This document shows positions 26,057 to 35,406 of a stretch of DNA of 64,000 nt, one piece after another (position 1 is the stretch's first letter; each line of letters opens with the position of its first letter). The stretch covers positions 74,559-138,558 of the forward strand of contig DEIK01000118.1 of NCBI GenBank assembly GCA_002352425.1, read 5' to 3'. Source of the DNA: Rhodobacteraceae bacterium UBA2776. Lineage in GTDB: Bacteria > Pseudomonadota > Alphaproteobacteria > Rhodobacterales > Rhodobacteraceae. The position numbers were made by a program, and so were the translations under genes. The notes beneath the pieces were generated by a model. The model ran no database searches. It was not told the origin of the DNA and was given only the letters and a program-made list of their open reading frames with translations.

Positions 26057-28033
26057 ATGCCCGCATCAAAGACACCGAACCCAGAGACCCAAAACAAGCC
26101 ACGTCCTTGGCTGTTTCGCACCTATGCGGGCCACTCCACTGCTGCGGCTTCAAACGCGCTTTATCGTGACAACCTTGCCAAGGGACAAACCGGTTTGTCC
26201 GTGGCCTTCGATTTACCAACCCAAACGGGATATGACTCCGATCACATTTTGGCCAAAGGCGAGGTCGGCAAGGTTGGCGTGCCGATCAACCACCTTGGCG
26301 ATATGCGCGCCCTGTTTGCTGATATCCCGCTGGAAAAGATGAACACCTCGATGACGATCAACGCCACGGCGCCGTGGTTGCTGTCGCTTTACATCGCCGC
26401 CGCAGACGAACAAGGGGCAGACATTTCCGCCCTTCAAGGCACTGTGCAGAACGACATTATAAAGGAATACCTGTCGCGCGGCACCTACATCTGTGCGCCC
26501 GCGCCGTCTTTGCGGATGATCACCGACATCGCTGCCTACACCCGCCAGCATCTACCCAAATGGAACCCGATGAACGTGTGTTCCTACCATTTGCAAGAGG
26601 CTGGCGCGACGCCGGAAGAGGAGCTTGCCTTTGCGCTGGCCACCGCCACCGCCGTGCTGGATGACCTGAAAAACAAAGTCCCGCCTGAGCATTTTCCGGC
26701 TATGGTCGGACGCATCTCGTTCTTTGTGAATGCGGGTATTCGCTTTGTCACCGAGCTTTCCAAAATGCGCGCCTTTGTGGAGTTGTGGGATGAAATCACT
26801 ACCGAACGCTACGGTATCACCGACCCCAAGTTCCGGCGCTTTCGCTATGGGGTGCAGGTGAACTCGCTGGGGCTGACCGAACAGCAGCCAGAAAACAACG
26901 TCTACCGCATTTTGATTGAAATGTTGGCCGTCACCCTGTCCAAAAACGCCCGTGCCCGTGCAGTGCAGTTGCCCGCCTGGAACGAGGCCTTGGGCCTGCC
27001 GCGCCCTTGGGATCAGCAATGGTCGCTGCGGATGCAACAGATTTTGGCATATGAGACCGATCTTTTGGAATTTGACGATCTGTTCGATGGAAACCCCGCG
27101 ATCACCCGCAAGGTTGACGAGTTGAAAGCCGGTGCACGCGCCGAGTTGGCCCAGATTGACAGCATGGGCGGGGCGGTGGCCGCGATTGAATATATGAAAT
27201 CACGGCTGGTCGAGTCCAACGCCGCCCGCATCGCCAAAATCGAAACCGGCGAAACCACTGTTGTCGGCGTGAACCGTTGGGTCGAGGCCGAGGAAAGCCC
27301 GCTGACTTCGGGTGATGGCTCGATCATGGTGTCCGATCCTGCCGCCGAAGCCGACCAGATCGCACGTCTGAACGCATGGCGCGAGGACCGTGATGATGCG
27401 GTTGTTAAATCTGCACTGGATAATCTGCGCGCGGCGGCTTTGTCGGGTGAAAACATCATGCCCGCTTCAATTGCCGCAGCGCGCGCTGGCGCGACCACAG
27501 GGGAATGGGGTGCGATGGTGCGCAACGCCTTTGGGCAATACCGCGCCCCCACAGGCGTCACGCCGAACCCCTCAAACCGCACCGAAGGTTTGGACGAAAT
27601 CCGCAGCAAAGTCGATGCGGCCTCGGACACGTTGGGCCGACGCATGAAAATTCTGGTGGGTAAGCCGGGGCTGGATGGTCATTCCAACGGCGCCGAGCAG
27701 ATCGCTACCCGTGCGCGCGATTGCGGCATGGAAATCAGTTATGAAGGCATCCGTTTGACCCCCGCCGAAATCATCGCCAGCGCCAAAGTTGAGGACCCGC
27801 ATGTGATTGGCCTGTCAATCCTGTCCGGCAGCCACGTCCCATTAATCCACGATCTACTGGCGCTGATGAAGGCCGAAAACCTGACCCATATTCCGGTGGT
27901 TGTCGGTGGTATCATTCCCGAGGATGACGCCCATACCTTGCATGATATGGGCGTCGCGCGGGTCTATACTCCGAAAGATTTTGAACTGAACAAAATCATG
28001 GACGACATCGTCACATTGGTCGCGCCGTCCTAG
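26057..28033 (+). CDS. ecm: (2R)-ethylmalonyl-CoA mutase
   Basis: B12-dependent mutase converting ethylmalonyl-CoA to methylsuccinyl-CoA, the step after Ccr and epimerase. 658 residues. N-terminal TIM barrel with RPWLFRTYAGHSTA and GLSVAFDLPTQTGYDSDH; C-terminal cobalamin domain with the DXHXXG motif as DGHSNG (near 540-545). Its lack of the mutase-type long N-terminal arm and its context point to Ecm rather than methylmalonyl-CoA mutase. I chose the ATG at 26057 on family fit. It ends 9 bp before the convergent RTX gene. Confidence 0.93.
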   Translation: MPASKTPNPETQNKPRPWLFRTYAGHSTAAASNALYRDNLAKGQTGLSVAFDLPTQTGYDSDHILAKGEVGKVGVPINHLGDMRALFADIPLEKMNTSMTINATAPWLLSLYIAAADEQGADISALQGTVQNDIIKEYLSRGTYICAPAPSLRMITDIAAYTRQHLPKWNPMNVCSYHLQEAGATPEEELAFALATATAVLDDLKNKVPPEHFPAMVGRISFFVNAGIRFVTELSKMRAFVELWDEITTERYGITDPKFRRFRYGVQVNSLGLTEQQPENNVYRILIEMLAVTLSKNARARAVQLPAWNEALGLPRPWDQQWSLRMQQILAYETDLLEFDDLFDGNPAITRKVDELKAGARAELAQIDSMGGAVAAIEYMKSRLVESNAARIAKIETGETTVVGVNRWVEAEESPLTSGDGSIMVSDPAAEADQIARLNAWREDRDDAVVKSALDNLRAAALSGENIMPASIAAARAGATTGEWGAMVRNAFGQYRAPTGVTPNPSNRTEGLDEIRSKVDAASDTLGRRMKILVGKPGLDGHSNGAEQIATRARDCGMEISYEGIRLTPAEIIASAKVEDPHVIGLSILSGSHVPLIHDLLALMKAENLTHIPVVVGGIIPEDDAHTLHDMGVARVYTPKDFELNKIMDDIVTLVAPS

Positions 28034-28041
28034 TCTTCCGT

Positions 28042-29352
28042 TCAGAACACAAAGTCTGTGGCAGACAAGGTCGACGCGTTGAAATTCAACAACGTGATGT
28101 CATCGCCCCCGTAGGCAATCACGGTGTCAGAACCGGATTGGGTAATTGTCAGATCACTAAACCTGATGTTGCCACCGATAAACGTGATCTCATCAACCCC
28201 GGCTTCGAAATCAGTGATCACGTCGTGGCCGTTGATTTCCCGAATGAAATCGTTTGGATCAAAATTGCCGTTGCCTCCAAACCCGCCAAAACCACCAAAA
28301 CCGCCCGAGCCTGTCGAGCGAATATAATCGGGTGATTCAAAAATGAATTGATCCGCGCCACCACCACCGGTCATGGTGTCGTCACCCGTGCCGCCAGTCA
28401 GACGATCGCCCCCGCCATCCGCGACCAAAACATCATTTCCTGCATCGCCGTTCAGAAAGTTGTTGCTGTTGTACCCACGGTCACCAGCCGCAAGGTCGAT
28501 GACCTCCAAGCGGTCATTCCCTTCGCCGCCATATAGCACATCGGTGCCAGCACCAGCATATAGACGGTCATTGCCCTCGCCACCGAGCAGCGTGTCATCG
28601 CCAGAGCCGCCGCGCAGGACATCGGCCCCGTCGTCACCCAGCAAAGTATCATTGCCGTCGCCGCCAGAAAGCCCGTCATTGCCGTCGCCACCCCTCAGGA
28701 AATCGCGCCCCACACCGCCTTGCATGCCGTCGTGGCCCGCGCCTCCCGAGAGGTAATCGTCGCCATCCCCGCCGACCATAAGATCATTGCCGTCTTCGCC
28801 ATATAACCGGTCATTGCCCGCTTCCCCAAACAGTCGGTCATTGCCAGATCCGCCGTATAGGTAATCAATGCCATCCCCCCCAAAAAGCATGTCGATCGAG
28901 TTCTCTCCAAAAAGCCGGTCGTTGCCCGCCCCCCCCACAAGCGTGTCGCGACCATCACCGCCATACAGCCAGTCGTTGTCAGCACCGCCATCAAGATAGT
29001 CATTGCCAAAACCGCCAAACAGGCGATCGTGGCCGGAGCCGCCATATAGCCTGTCGTTGCCATAGCCCAGGACGTAATAGGATGTGCTATCGCCATAAAG
29101 GGTGTCATTGCCGCTTCCGCCCCACAGCTTGTCATCCCCAGTGCCACCAAAAAGGCTATCGTTATCGGCACCGCCAAAAAGTCTGTCATTGCCGCTGTCA
29201 CCATAAAGCCGATCAGCCCCAAGACCGCCCGTCAGCAAGTCATTTCCACCGCCGCCACTAGCGTAATCATCCCCTTCATAGGCAAAAATGTTGTCGTCGC
29301 TTGCCCCGCCGAAAATGAAGTTTCCTTGGTAGGTTCCATAATAATTTGCCAT
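28042..29352 (-). CDS. RTX-type calcium-binding secreted protein
   Basis: 436-residue protein made almost entirely of GGxGxDxLx nonapeptide repeats (about residues 20-320), the Ca2+-binding parallel beta-roll of type I secreted proteins. It has no N-terminal signal peptide and no enzymatic domain. A Gly/Phe linker (SGGFGGFGGFGGNG) and a C-terminal domain with DVITDFEAGVDEI follow; the end DFVF fits a type I secretion signal. I chose the ATG at 29352 because GGAG lies 8 bases upstream. No TolC/HlyB/HlyD genes are in the window. A GGGTATATACC motif lies about 120 bp upstream. Confidence 0.85.
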   Translation of the reverse strand: MANYYGTYQGNFIFGGASDDNIFAYEGDDYASGGGGNDLLTGGLGADRLYGDSGNDRLFGGADNDSLFGGTGDDKLWGGSGNDTLYGDSTSYYVLGYGNDRLYGGSGHDRLFGGFGNDYLDGGADNDWLYGGDGRDTLVGGAGNDRLFGENSIDMLFGGDGIDYLYGGSGNDRLFGEAGNDRLYGEDGNDLMVGGDGDDYLSGGAGHDGMQGGVGRDFLRGGDGNDGLSGGDGNDTLLGDDGADVLRGGSGDDTLLGGEGNDRLYAGAGTDVLYGGEGNDRLEVIDLAAGDRGYNSNNFLNGDAGNDVLVADGGGDRLTGGTGDDTMTGGGGADQFIFESPDYIRSTGSGGFGGFGGFGGNGNFDPNDFIREINGHDVITDFEAGVDEITFIGGNIRFSDLTITQSGSDTVIAYGGDDITLLNFNASTLSATDFVF

Positions 29353-29474
29353 GTTCATCGCTCCATATGCTGTATCGATTTCCACTAAAAAATCTCACGT
29401 TAACTTCAACAGAGCATAGGGAGCGCTCAGCGGAGCCAACAAGTATGGAATACCTGACCAACTATCGAAAAAGA

Positions 29475-29485
29475 GGGTATATACC
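29475..29485. promoter_or_regulatory. GGGTATATACC motif upstream of RTX gene
   Basis: Near-palindromic 11-mer, 123 bp before the RTX ATG. The identical 11-mer occurs at 52445-52455 before the LuxR-type gene, and both regions also contain TTGGAAGGG (29502-29510 and 52438-52446). A common DNA-binding protein is possible. Confidence 0.4.
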
Positions 29486-29540
29486 TTATTCTTATGGGTA
29501 CTTGGAAGGGTCACGGCCTAACGCTCGGCCCACCAAGTGC

Positions 29541-30011
29541 CTAAACCGGCAGGGCAGTAGTCTTGAATACCGTGCGCAACGCAAATGACGATTGCATCTG
29601 TGCAACGCCTGGCAAACGCGCCAAATACCGACGGTGAATGCGGGCGAAATCTTCGGTGTCTTGGGCCACCACTTTCAACAGGTAATCCGCCGTGCCAGCC
29701 ATCAAATGGCATTCTAACACGTCCGGCACCTTGGCCACTTCCCGTTCAAAGGCCTCCAGCACTTCGTCCGCTTGGCCAGATAACGTAATTTCGACAAATA
29801 TGGTCGAAGGACAGCCCAATTTGCGCGGATCCAGCAGCGCCACGTAGTCCTTGATGTAACCATCTGTCTCGAGCCGTTGCACCCTGCGGTGACAGGCCGA
29901 AGGCGATAGATTGATCTTGTCTGACAGATCCGCATTGGTCATCCGCCCGCGTTTTTGCAGTGCCCCTAGGATACGACGGTCTATGCTGTCTAATTCCTGT
30001 AACACGCTCAT
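29541..30011 (-). CDS. Lrp/AsnC family transcriptional regulator (AldR-like)
   Basis: 156-residue Lrp-type regulator: N-terminal winged HTH (DSIDRRILGALQKRGRMTNA, then LSDKINLSPSACHRRVQRLE) and a C-terminal RAM/AsnC effector domain (FVEITLSG, ECHLMAGTADYLLKVV). It is transcribed divergently from ald, 125 bp apart, which is the usual arrangement for a regulator that activates alanine dehydrogenase in response to alanine. I chose the ATG at 30011 (MSVLQELDSIDRR) with an AGAAGAA-type site; upstream in-frame residues look noncoding. Confidence 0.88.
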   Translation of the reverse strand: MSVLQELDSIDRRILGALQKRGRMTNADLSDKINLSPSACHRRVQRLETDGYIKDYVALLDPRKLGCPSTIFVEITLSGQADEVLEAFEREVAKVPDVLECHLMAGTADYLLKVVAQDTEDFARIHRRYLARLPGVAQMQSSFALRTVFKTTALPV

Positions 30012-30136
30012 TTCTTCTAACCCCTGATTGTTTAGCCAAACTATCTTGCGCAGATGGTACAACCTTCACCCGTTCTTTTCAAAGCAATTGCGTGGGTAGG
30101 TCAATATGGTCATCCCATAGGCAGGGAGGAAGTGCC

Positions 30137-31252
30137 ATGATTATCGGATGTCCAAAAGAGATTAAACCACAAGAATTCCGCGTTGGAATAACCCCAAATG
30201 CAGCCGGCGAGGCTGTTGCGCGTGGCCACAAGGTCGTGATCGAAACCCAAGGCGGCAATGGTGCTGGGTTCACGGATGAAGACTATATCGCTGCTGGTGC
30301 TGAAATCCTCGGCACAGCCGCTGAAGTTTTCGAAACCGCTGACATGATCGTCAAGGTTAAAGAGCCTCAAGCCATTGAACGCAAAATGCTGCGCGAAGGG
30401 CAATTGTTGTTCACCTACCTACACCTTGCGCCCGATCCCGACCAAACCAACGACCTGATCGCAAGTGGCTGTACCGCCATTGCCTATGAAACCGTAACTG
30501 ACGCAAGCGGTGGTTTGCCGTTGCTGGCTCCGATGTCCGAAGTTGCTGGCCGTCTGGCCCCGCAAGTCGGCGCATGGACCTTGCAAAAAGCCAACGGTGG
30601 TCGCGGCGTTTTGATGGGCGGCGTACCAGGTGTTGGGCCTGCCCGCGTTGTGGTGATCGGCGGCGGTGTCGTTGGCACCCACGCAGCCCGTATCGCGGCG
30701 GGTATGGGCGCGGATGTGACGGTGCTTGACCGCTATCTGCCACGCCTGCGCTATCTGGATGATGTGTTTGGCCGTGATTTCAAGAACAGCTATGCCTCGG
30801 CTGGCAACACGATTGAACTGGTCCGTGAGGCCGATATGGTGATCGGTGCCGTGTTGGTACCTGGTGCGGCTGCGCCAAAATTGATTAGCCGCGCGCAGCT
30901 ATCGGAAATGAAACCGGGTGCGGCGCTGGTCGATGTGGCCATTGACCAAGGCGGGTGTTTTGAAACCTCGCATGCCACCACCCATCAGGACCCGATTTAC
31001 GAGGTTGATGGCATCATGCACTACTGCGTTGCCAACATGCCGGGTGCAGTTGCGCGCACTTCGACAATCGCACTCGGAAACGCGACAATGCCGTTCATGT
31101 TGGCGCTTGCCGACAAGGGTTGGAAGCAAGCCTGCATTGACGATGCACATCTGGCCAATGGGCTGAATGTACATGCCGGACATCTGACGTACGGCGCGGT
31201 CGGCACGGCCCTTGGCATTGATGTGACGCCGACGGCAAGTTTCTTAAAATAA
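30137..31252 (+). CDS. ald: alanine dehydrogenase
   Basis: NAD-dependent L-alanine dehydrogenase (alanine to pyruvate plus ammonium), 371 residues, the normal length. N-terminal MIIGCPKEIKPQEFRVG, substrate lysine/His region LFTYLHLAPD, Rossmann motif VVIGGGVVGTHAARIAAGMGA. AGGGAGGA precedes the ATG at 30137. Facing the Lrp-type gene, it is probably induced by alanine and feeds carbon and nitrogen catabolism. Confidence 0.95.
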   Translation: MIIGCPKEIKPQEFRVGITPNAAGEAVARGHKVVIETQGGNGAGFTDEDYIAAGAEILGTAAEVFETADMIVKVKEPQAIERKMLREGQLLFTYLHLAPDPDQTNDLIASGCTAIAYETVTDASGGLPLLAPMSEVAGRLAPQVGAWTLQKANGGRGVLMGGVPGVGPARVVVIGGGVVGTHAARIAAGMGADVTVLDRYLPRLRYLDDVFGRDFKNSYASAGNTIELVREADMVIGAVLVPGAAAPKLISRAQLSEMKPGAALVDVAIDQGGCFETSHATTHQDPIYEVDGIMHYCVANMPGAVARTSTIALGNATMPFMLALADKGWKQACIDDAHLANGLNVHAGHLTYGAVGTALGIDVTPTASFLK

Positions 31253-31317
31253 AACAACGGAAAAGACGGGCAGTTGCGTATAATACTGAATAGTTACTCA
31301 ATTGGAGCACTTATACG

Positions 31318-31920
31318 ATGCGGTCCCGCCTTTCCCCTTACTGGTTATGGCTGGTCTTATCCCTACCCGCCCTTAGCATGGCCAATGCCCTCGTCACCGA
31401 CACCAATCCCCGCATTTACCATATTCTGGTGCATCCCAGCGGCGAATTTTCCGCCCGTTTTTTAATCATTGCGATGATTGCGACACCTTTGACGATGTTG
31501 CTTAAAGGCTGGCGCGGACCGATCTGGTTGAAAAAGAACCGCCGCTATTTTGGCGTTGCCGCCTTTGCCTACGCCCTGCTGCACACCGTATTTTACCTGA
31601 TCGACAAAGCCACATTAGAGCGGATGATCGGCGAATTGGACCGGCTTTATATCTGGACCGGCTGGCTGGCGTTTTTGATCTTTATCCCACTGGCCGTGAC
31701 TTCGATGGACTATTTTGTGCGGGTCATGGGGCCTAACTGGAAAAAACTGCAACGCTGGACCTATCCGGCCGCCGTGCTGACCCTGATCCACTGGGCTTCG
31801 CTGCACAATTGGGGCGGCTACGTGCCTGCTCTGATACATTTCGGGCCGCTGATCGCTTTGACAGCCTATCGTCTATGGTATTGGTATATCCGGCCAAGGC
31901 GCAGCGCCTCACAGGCGTAA
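31318..31920 (+). CDS. MsrQ/YedZ-like heme-binding membrane protein
   Basis: 200-residue ferric-reductase-like transmembrane protein with about six helices. Candidate heme ligands are His in YHILVHPSG, ALLHTVFYL and LIHWASLHNW. MsrQ normally donates electrons to the periplasmic methionine-sulfoxide reductase MsrP, but no msrP is next to it here. The previous gene, ald, ends 65 bp upstream. The name is by family resemblance only. Confidence 0.75.
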   Translation: MRSRLSPYWLWLVLSLPALSMANALVTDTNPRIYHILVHPSGEFSARFLIIAMIATPLTMLLKGWRGPIWLKKNRRYFGVAAFAYALLHTVFYLIDKATLERMIGELDRLYIWTGWLAFLIFIPLAVTSMDYFVRVMGPNWKKLQRWTYPAAVLTLIHWASLHNWGGYVPALIHFGPLIALTAYRLWYWYIRPRRSASQA

Positions 31921-31935
31921 TCGCCGCACATAAAA

Positions 31936-31960
31936 AGGGCCCGCCGAAATGGCGAGCCCT
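31936..31960 (-). terminator. Rho-independent terminator of mscL (possibly bidirectional)
   Basis: Arms AGGGCCCGCC and GGCGAGCCCT pair around GAAAT with one C/A mismatch. The A5 tract before it on the plus strand gives a T5 tail for minus-strand mscL transcripts, about 20 bases past the mscL stop. The upstream MsrQ-like gene converges on it. Confidence 0.75.
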
Positions 31961-31980
31961 GAAACTTCAGCAGCGGTTGA

Positions 31981-32391
31981 TTACTTTTTCAACGAGGCTG
32001 CGATTTCTTTCAGCAGGTCCAACTCGGATGGACCCGGATCAGCAACTGGCGCTGCTTCTTCTGCCTTTTTGGTTTTGTTCACAGCACGAACCAGCATGAA
32101 CACCACAAAAGCAATCACGATGAAGTTGATGATCGCCATGATGAAACGGCCATAAGCAAACACCGCGGCGCCGGCTTCTTCGGCTTCGCCGATTGAACCG
32201 TATTCACCTTCGCCCAGCAATGCATACATGCTCGAGAAATCAGTCCCGCCCATGAACAGGCTGATGATCGGGTTGATCAAATCAGCGACCAATGACCCCA
32301 CAATCGCAGTGAATGCCGCACCGATGATGATACCAACGGCCATGTCCATGACATTGCCCTTCGCGATGAAGTCTTTGAACTCTTTAAGCAT
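31981..32391 (-). CDS. mscL: large-conductance mechanosensitive channel
   Basis: 136-residue MscL, a pentameric inner-membrane channel that opens on hypo-osmotic shock. N-terminal [20 protein letters not shown] and TM1 [19 protein letters not shown] are characteristic, TM2 lies around [20 protein letters not shown], and the C-terminal helix ends [11 protein letters not shown]. The ATG at 32391 has AAGGGA upstream; the region before it in frame is noncoding. Confidence 0.95.
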   Translation of the reverse strand: MLKEFKDFIAKGNVMDMAVGIIIGAAFTAIVGSLVADLINPIISLFMGGTDFSSMYALLGEGEYGSIGEAEEAGAAVFAYGRFIMAIINFIVIAFVVFMLVRAVNKTKKAEEAAPVADPGPSELDLLKEIAASLKK

Positions 32392-32563
32392 AGTTATGTC
32401 CCTTACTTTACTTTGTTTCTCTCCAGGGCCGGATCGAACTGTCCCGACTTTGCCCATTGCGCGTGAGTGCACAGCCATTAGCACATTATTTAACACATTG
32501 TTAATCTTTTAATCGTCGCGGCAAAACCTATATTAAGTGAACAATGGAAACGGAGTCCCCCCA

Positions 32564-33274
32564 ATGAGCCATCTTTCAGATTATAACATCACCAAACGCT
32601 GGCCCCCAAAACAAACCTCGGCCATCCAGTATTACGGCTTGCCCACGCCAAACGGAGTCAAAGTCTCGATCATGCTCGAAGAGCTGGGCTTACCTTATGA
32701 TGCGCATTTGGTGTCCTTTGCCGATGGGGATCAGTTCACGCCAGAATTCCTGTCGCTGAACCCGAACAACAAAATTCCAGCCATCATTGATCCGGATGGG
32801 CCGGACGGCAAACCATTGGCGCTATTTGAATCAGGTGCGATCTTGATCTATCTCGCCGAGAAAACTGGCAAACTGATGCCAACTGACGCCGCTGGGCGCT
32901 ACGAAGTGTTGCAATGGTTGATGTTCCAAATGGGTGGCATTGGCCCGATGTTTGGGCAGGTTGGGTTTTTCGTGAAATTTGCCGGCAAAGAAATCGAAGA
33001 CCCGCGCCCCGCAAACCGCTACATCGAAGAGAGTGCGCGCTTGCTGGAGGTGCTGGATGCGCGACTGGAGGGGCGCGACTGGGTGTGTGATGCCTATTCG
33101 ATCGCTGACATCGCGATTGCGCCTTGGGTTCGCACGATGCACATGATGCATGAATCCGTTGAGAAAGGTGATTTTGTCGGTTGGGACGATTTGAAAAATG
33201 TGTCGGCCTATCTAGAGCGTTTCGTTGCGCGTCCCGCTGTACAGGCTGGTTTAGCACAACCCGCCGCCAGCTAG
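32564..33274 (+). CDS. glutathione S-transferase family protein (Ure2p/YfcG-like)
   Basis: 236-residue GST: thioredoxin-fold N-domain (AIQYYGLPTPNGVKVSIMLEELG, then NPNNKIPAI and the glutathione-binding LFESGAILIYLAEKTG) and a helical C-domain (SIADIAIAPWV). The motif set matches nu-class disulfide-bond oxidoreductases such as YfcG/YghU. GGAG precedes the ATG at 32564. Repeat copy C begins nine bases after its stop. Confidence 0.88.
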   Translation: MSHLSDYNITKRWPPKQTSAIQYYGLPTPNGVKVSIMLEELGLPYDAHLVSFADGDQFTPEFLSLNPNNKIPAIIDPDGPDGKPLALFESGAILIYLAEKTGKLMPTDAAGRYEVLQWLMFQMGGIGPMFGQVGFFVKFAGKEIEDPRPANRYIEESARLLEVLDARLEGRDWVCDAYSIADIAIAPWVRTMHMMHESVEKGDFVGWDDLKNVSAYLERFVARPAVQAGLAQPAAS

Positions 33275-33282
33275 GTTTGCCC

Positions 33283-33314
33283 GCCGCTCGTCAAGCCTGA
33301 CAGCTTTCCTCGCT
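33283..33314 (+). repeat. 32-bp interspersed element, copy C
   Basis: Begins GCCGCTCGTCAAGCC and ends GCTTTCCTCGCT, 29/32 identical to copy A. It starts 9 bases after the GST stop. On the minus strand it supplies the last seven codons and stop (33291-33293) of the frameshifted GMC oxidoreductase, so insertion may have changed that protein's C-terminus. Confidence 0.65.
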
Positions 33315-34933
33315 GTGAGGTTGGGTAAGCGGCGCACCTTGGCGGATCATATCAGCGGCTTTTTCCGCAATCATAATGGTGGGCGCATTTGTATTGCCGC
33401 CCACCAGACGCGGCATCACCGAGGCATCCACCACCCGCAATCCCTGCACCCCACGCACCCTCAATTCAGGGTCCACCACTGCCATCTCGTCGCGCCCCAT
33501 GCGGCAGGTGCCTACAGGGTGGTAAATGGTGTCAGCACGGGCGCGGATATCAGCCTCAAGCGCTGTATCGGTGCCGTCATGTGGATACAACCGTTTACCG
33601 CGCCACGGCGTCAACGGGTCAGCCTTTAACAATTCATCCATCATCCGTGCGCCCCACATCAAGCTGTGTAAATCCGCCGGATCGGACAGGAACGCTGGAT
33701 CAATTTTCGGTGCGGAACCGGGGTTGCTATCGCGCAACCCAACCATCCTTCGCGCCTTTGGCCGCTGCACGCAAACATGGCAACTGAACCCGTGTGACAT
33801 ACGGATTTTGCGCATGTGATCATCGACAATGCCTATGACAATATGTGCTGCAAATCGGGCCGGGTTTGTGCCGGATCCGAGCGGAGAAACGCTCCGCCTT
33901 CGGCAAAGGGGGTGGTGAACTTCCCCTCGCCGGTTTTAAGCCACTTCAAGCCGGCCCGTGCAAGTTGCGCCAAGCCAATTGGGTTCACCCCAACCACGTC
34001 GCGGCGTTTGGATTTGTAGGAGATGATGTAGTCCAGATGGTCTTGCAGATTTTTGCCAACCCCAGGCAAGTCGCGCAGCACCTGAATGCCGTGCGCCTGT
34101 ATCTCATCCGCAGCCCCGATTCCTGACAACATCAACACTTGCGGCGTACCGAACGCACCCGCCGACAGGATAACCTCGCGCCCTGTCTTGGCGACATGAT
34201 CCTGGCCCTTGCGTTTATAGGCAACACCAACGGCCCGTGTTCCGTCCATCACCACCCGTGAAACTTCGGCCCGCGTGACCACAGTCAGGTTCTTGCGGCT
34301 TTGCATTGGAAACAAATAGGCTGCCGCGGCCGAGCAACGCTCACCCTTGTGCGCACCCTTCGAAAACTGTGTCACTTGATACAGGCCCGCCCCCTCTTGG
34401 CGCGCGCCATTGAAATCATCATTGCGCGGGATTTGCAGCGCCTCGGCAGCGTCAACAAAGGCGTCTGAGATGCCGCGTGGCGCGTTTTGGTCGGCGACCT
34501 GTAGCGGCCCCTTTGCACTATGAAAATTATCCGCACCCCGTGCATTGCCCTCTGCGCGTTTGAAATAGGGCGGCACCTCGTCCCACGACCAACCGTCACA
34601 ACCCAGATCGGCCCATTCGTTGTAATCCTGTTTATGGCCGCGCAGATACAGCATCGCATTGATGGCGCTTGAGCCGCCCAAAGCCTTGCCGCGGGGTTGA
34701 AACCCGCGCCGGTTGTCCAGCCCGGCTTGCGGCACCGTGCGCAACGCCCAATTATTGAGTTTTGGTCGCCCCGAGACCATCGCGGCCACCAAAGCGGGCG
34801 CGCGGATCAGTAGGCCTTTGCCACCGCCTCCGGCTTCTAGCAGGCAGACGGTGGTGTTGGCGTCCTCGGACAGGCGCGCCGCCAAAACACAACCCGCCGA
34901 TCCGCCACCAACGATCACATAATCGTAAATCAT
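33291..34933 (-). pseudogene. GMC-family FAD-dependent alcohol/choline dehydrogenase, frameshifted
   Basis: Two adjacent minus-strand frames make one GMC oxidoreductase of about 545 residues. The 5' part (33833-34933) has the FAD motif YVIVGGGSAGCVLAARL, the GMC signature GKALGGSSAINAMLYLRG and GVGKNLQDHLDY. The 3' part has FSCHVCVQRPKARRMVGL, YHPVGTCRMG and VDASVMPRLVGGNTNAPT with the catalytic His region. The first frame runs RPDLQ then into a stop; the second resumes at HIVIGIVDDHMRKIRM, so one base is missing near 33846-33847. Everything else is intact, so this is a recent mutation or a sequencing error. Confidence 0.85.
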
Positions 34934-34956
34934 TTTGGCCCCCGTTTGCGGAAAGC

Positions 34957-35403
34957 CTAGCCCAGTTCACCCGTCAAAACATAGCGCAAAATCTGCACCA
35001 CTTGGGCAGGTTCCTCGGTAACGGCCAAAGCAGCCGCATCGACCTCTTTCAGCGCATGCTGATGGTCAGCCCCGTGCAACACAATCAGGGATTTCCCCAG
35101 AGCCGCCGCGTAGCCCGCATCAAAAGCTGCGTTCCACTGCTTGTATTTATCACCAAAGCGCACCACCACAACATCGGCGTCTTCAATGCCTTTGCGGGTG
35201 CGGATCGCGTTCAGTTTGGCGCCCTTGTTGTCGTGCCAAAACTTGTCCGCCTCGGCCCCCATTATGGTGACGCCACAATCGTCCGACGCGTCGTGATCGG
35301 TGACGGGAGAGGTGAAATTCACATCCAGACCCGTCGCGCCCGCGATGATGACGTCACGCCAATCTGTGTGAATTTCACCAGACAAATAAACCTTCAATGT
35401 CAT
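34957..35403 (-). CDS. YtoQ family protein
   Basis: 148-residue protein of the YtoQ family (TIGR03646), with a fold resembling nucleoside 2-deoxyribosyltransferases. Visible segments are VYLSGEIHTDWRD at the start, NFTSPVTDHDASD and IEDADVVVVRFGDKYKQWN. No reaction has been assigned to it. It starts 3 bases after the pheT stop, so it closes the pheS-ASCH-pheT operon and may serve nucleotide or tRNA-related metabolism. Confidence 0.8.
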   Translation of the reverse strand: MTLKVYLSGEIHTDWRDVIIAGATGLDVNFTSPVTDHDASDDCGVTIMGAEADKFWHDNKGAKLNAIRTRKGIEDADVVVVRFGDKYKQWNAAFDAGYAAALGKSLIVLHGADHQHALKEVDAAALAVTEEPAQVVQILRYVLTGELG

Positions 35404-35406
35404 CGT

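Noticed and set aside
28042..29352. Possible tandem DNA repeat or CRISPR-like array
   Set aside because: The repetition is the nonapeptide code of an RTX protein; no constant-length repeats with unique spacers.
31279..31284. TATAAT -10-like box before the MsrQ-like gene
   Set aside because: No -35 sequence at proper spacing; one hexamer is not enough.
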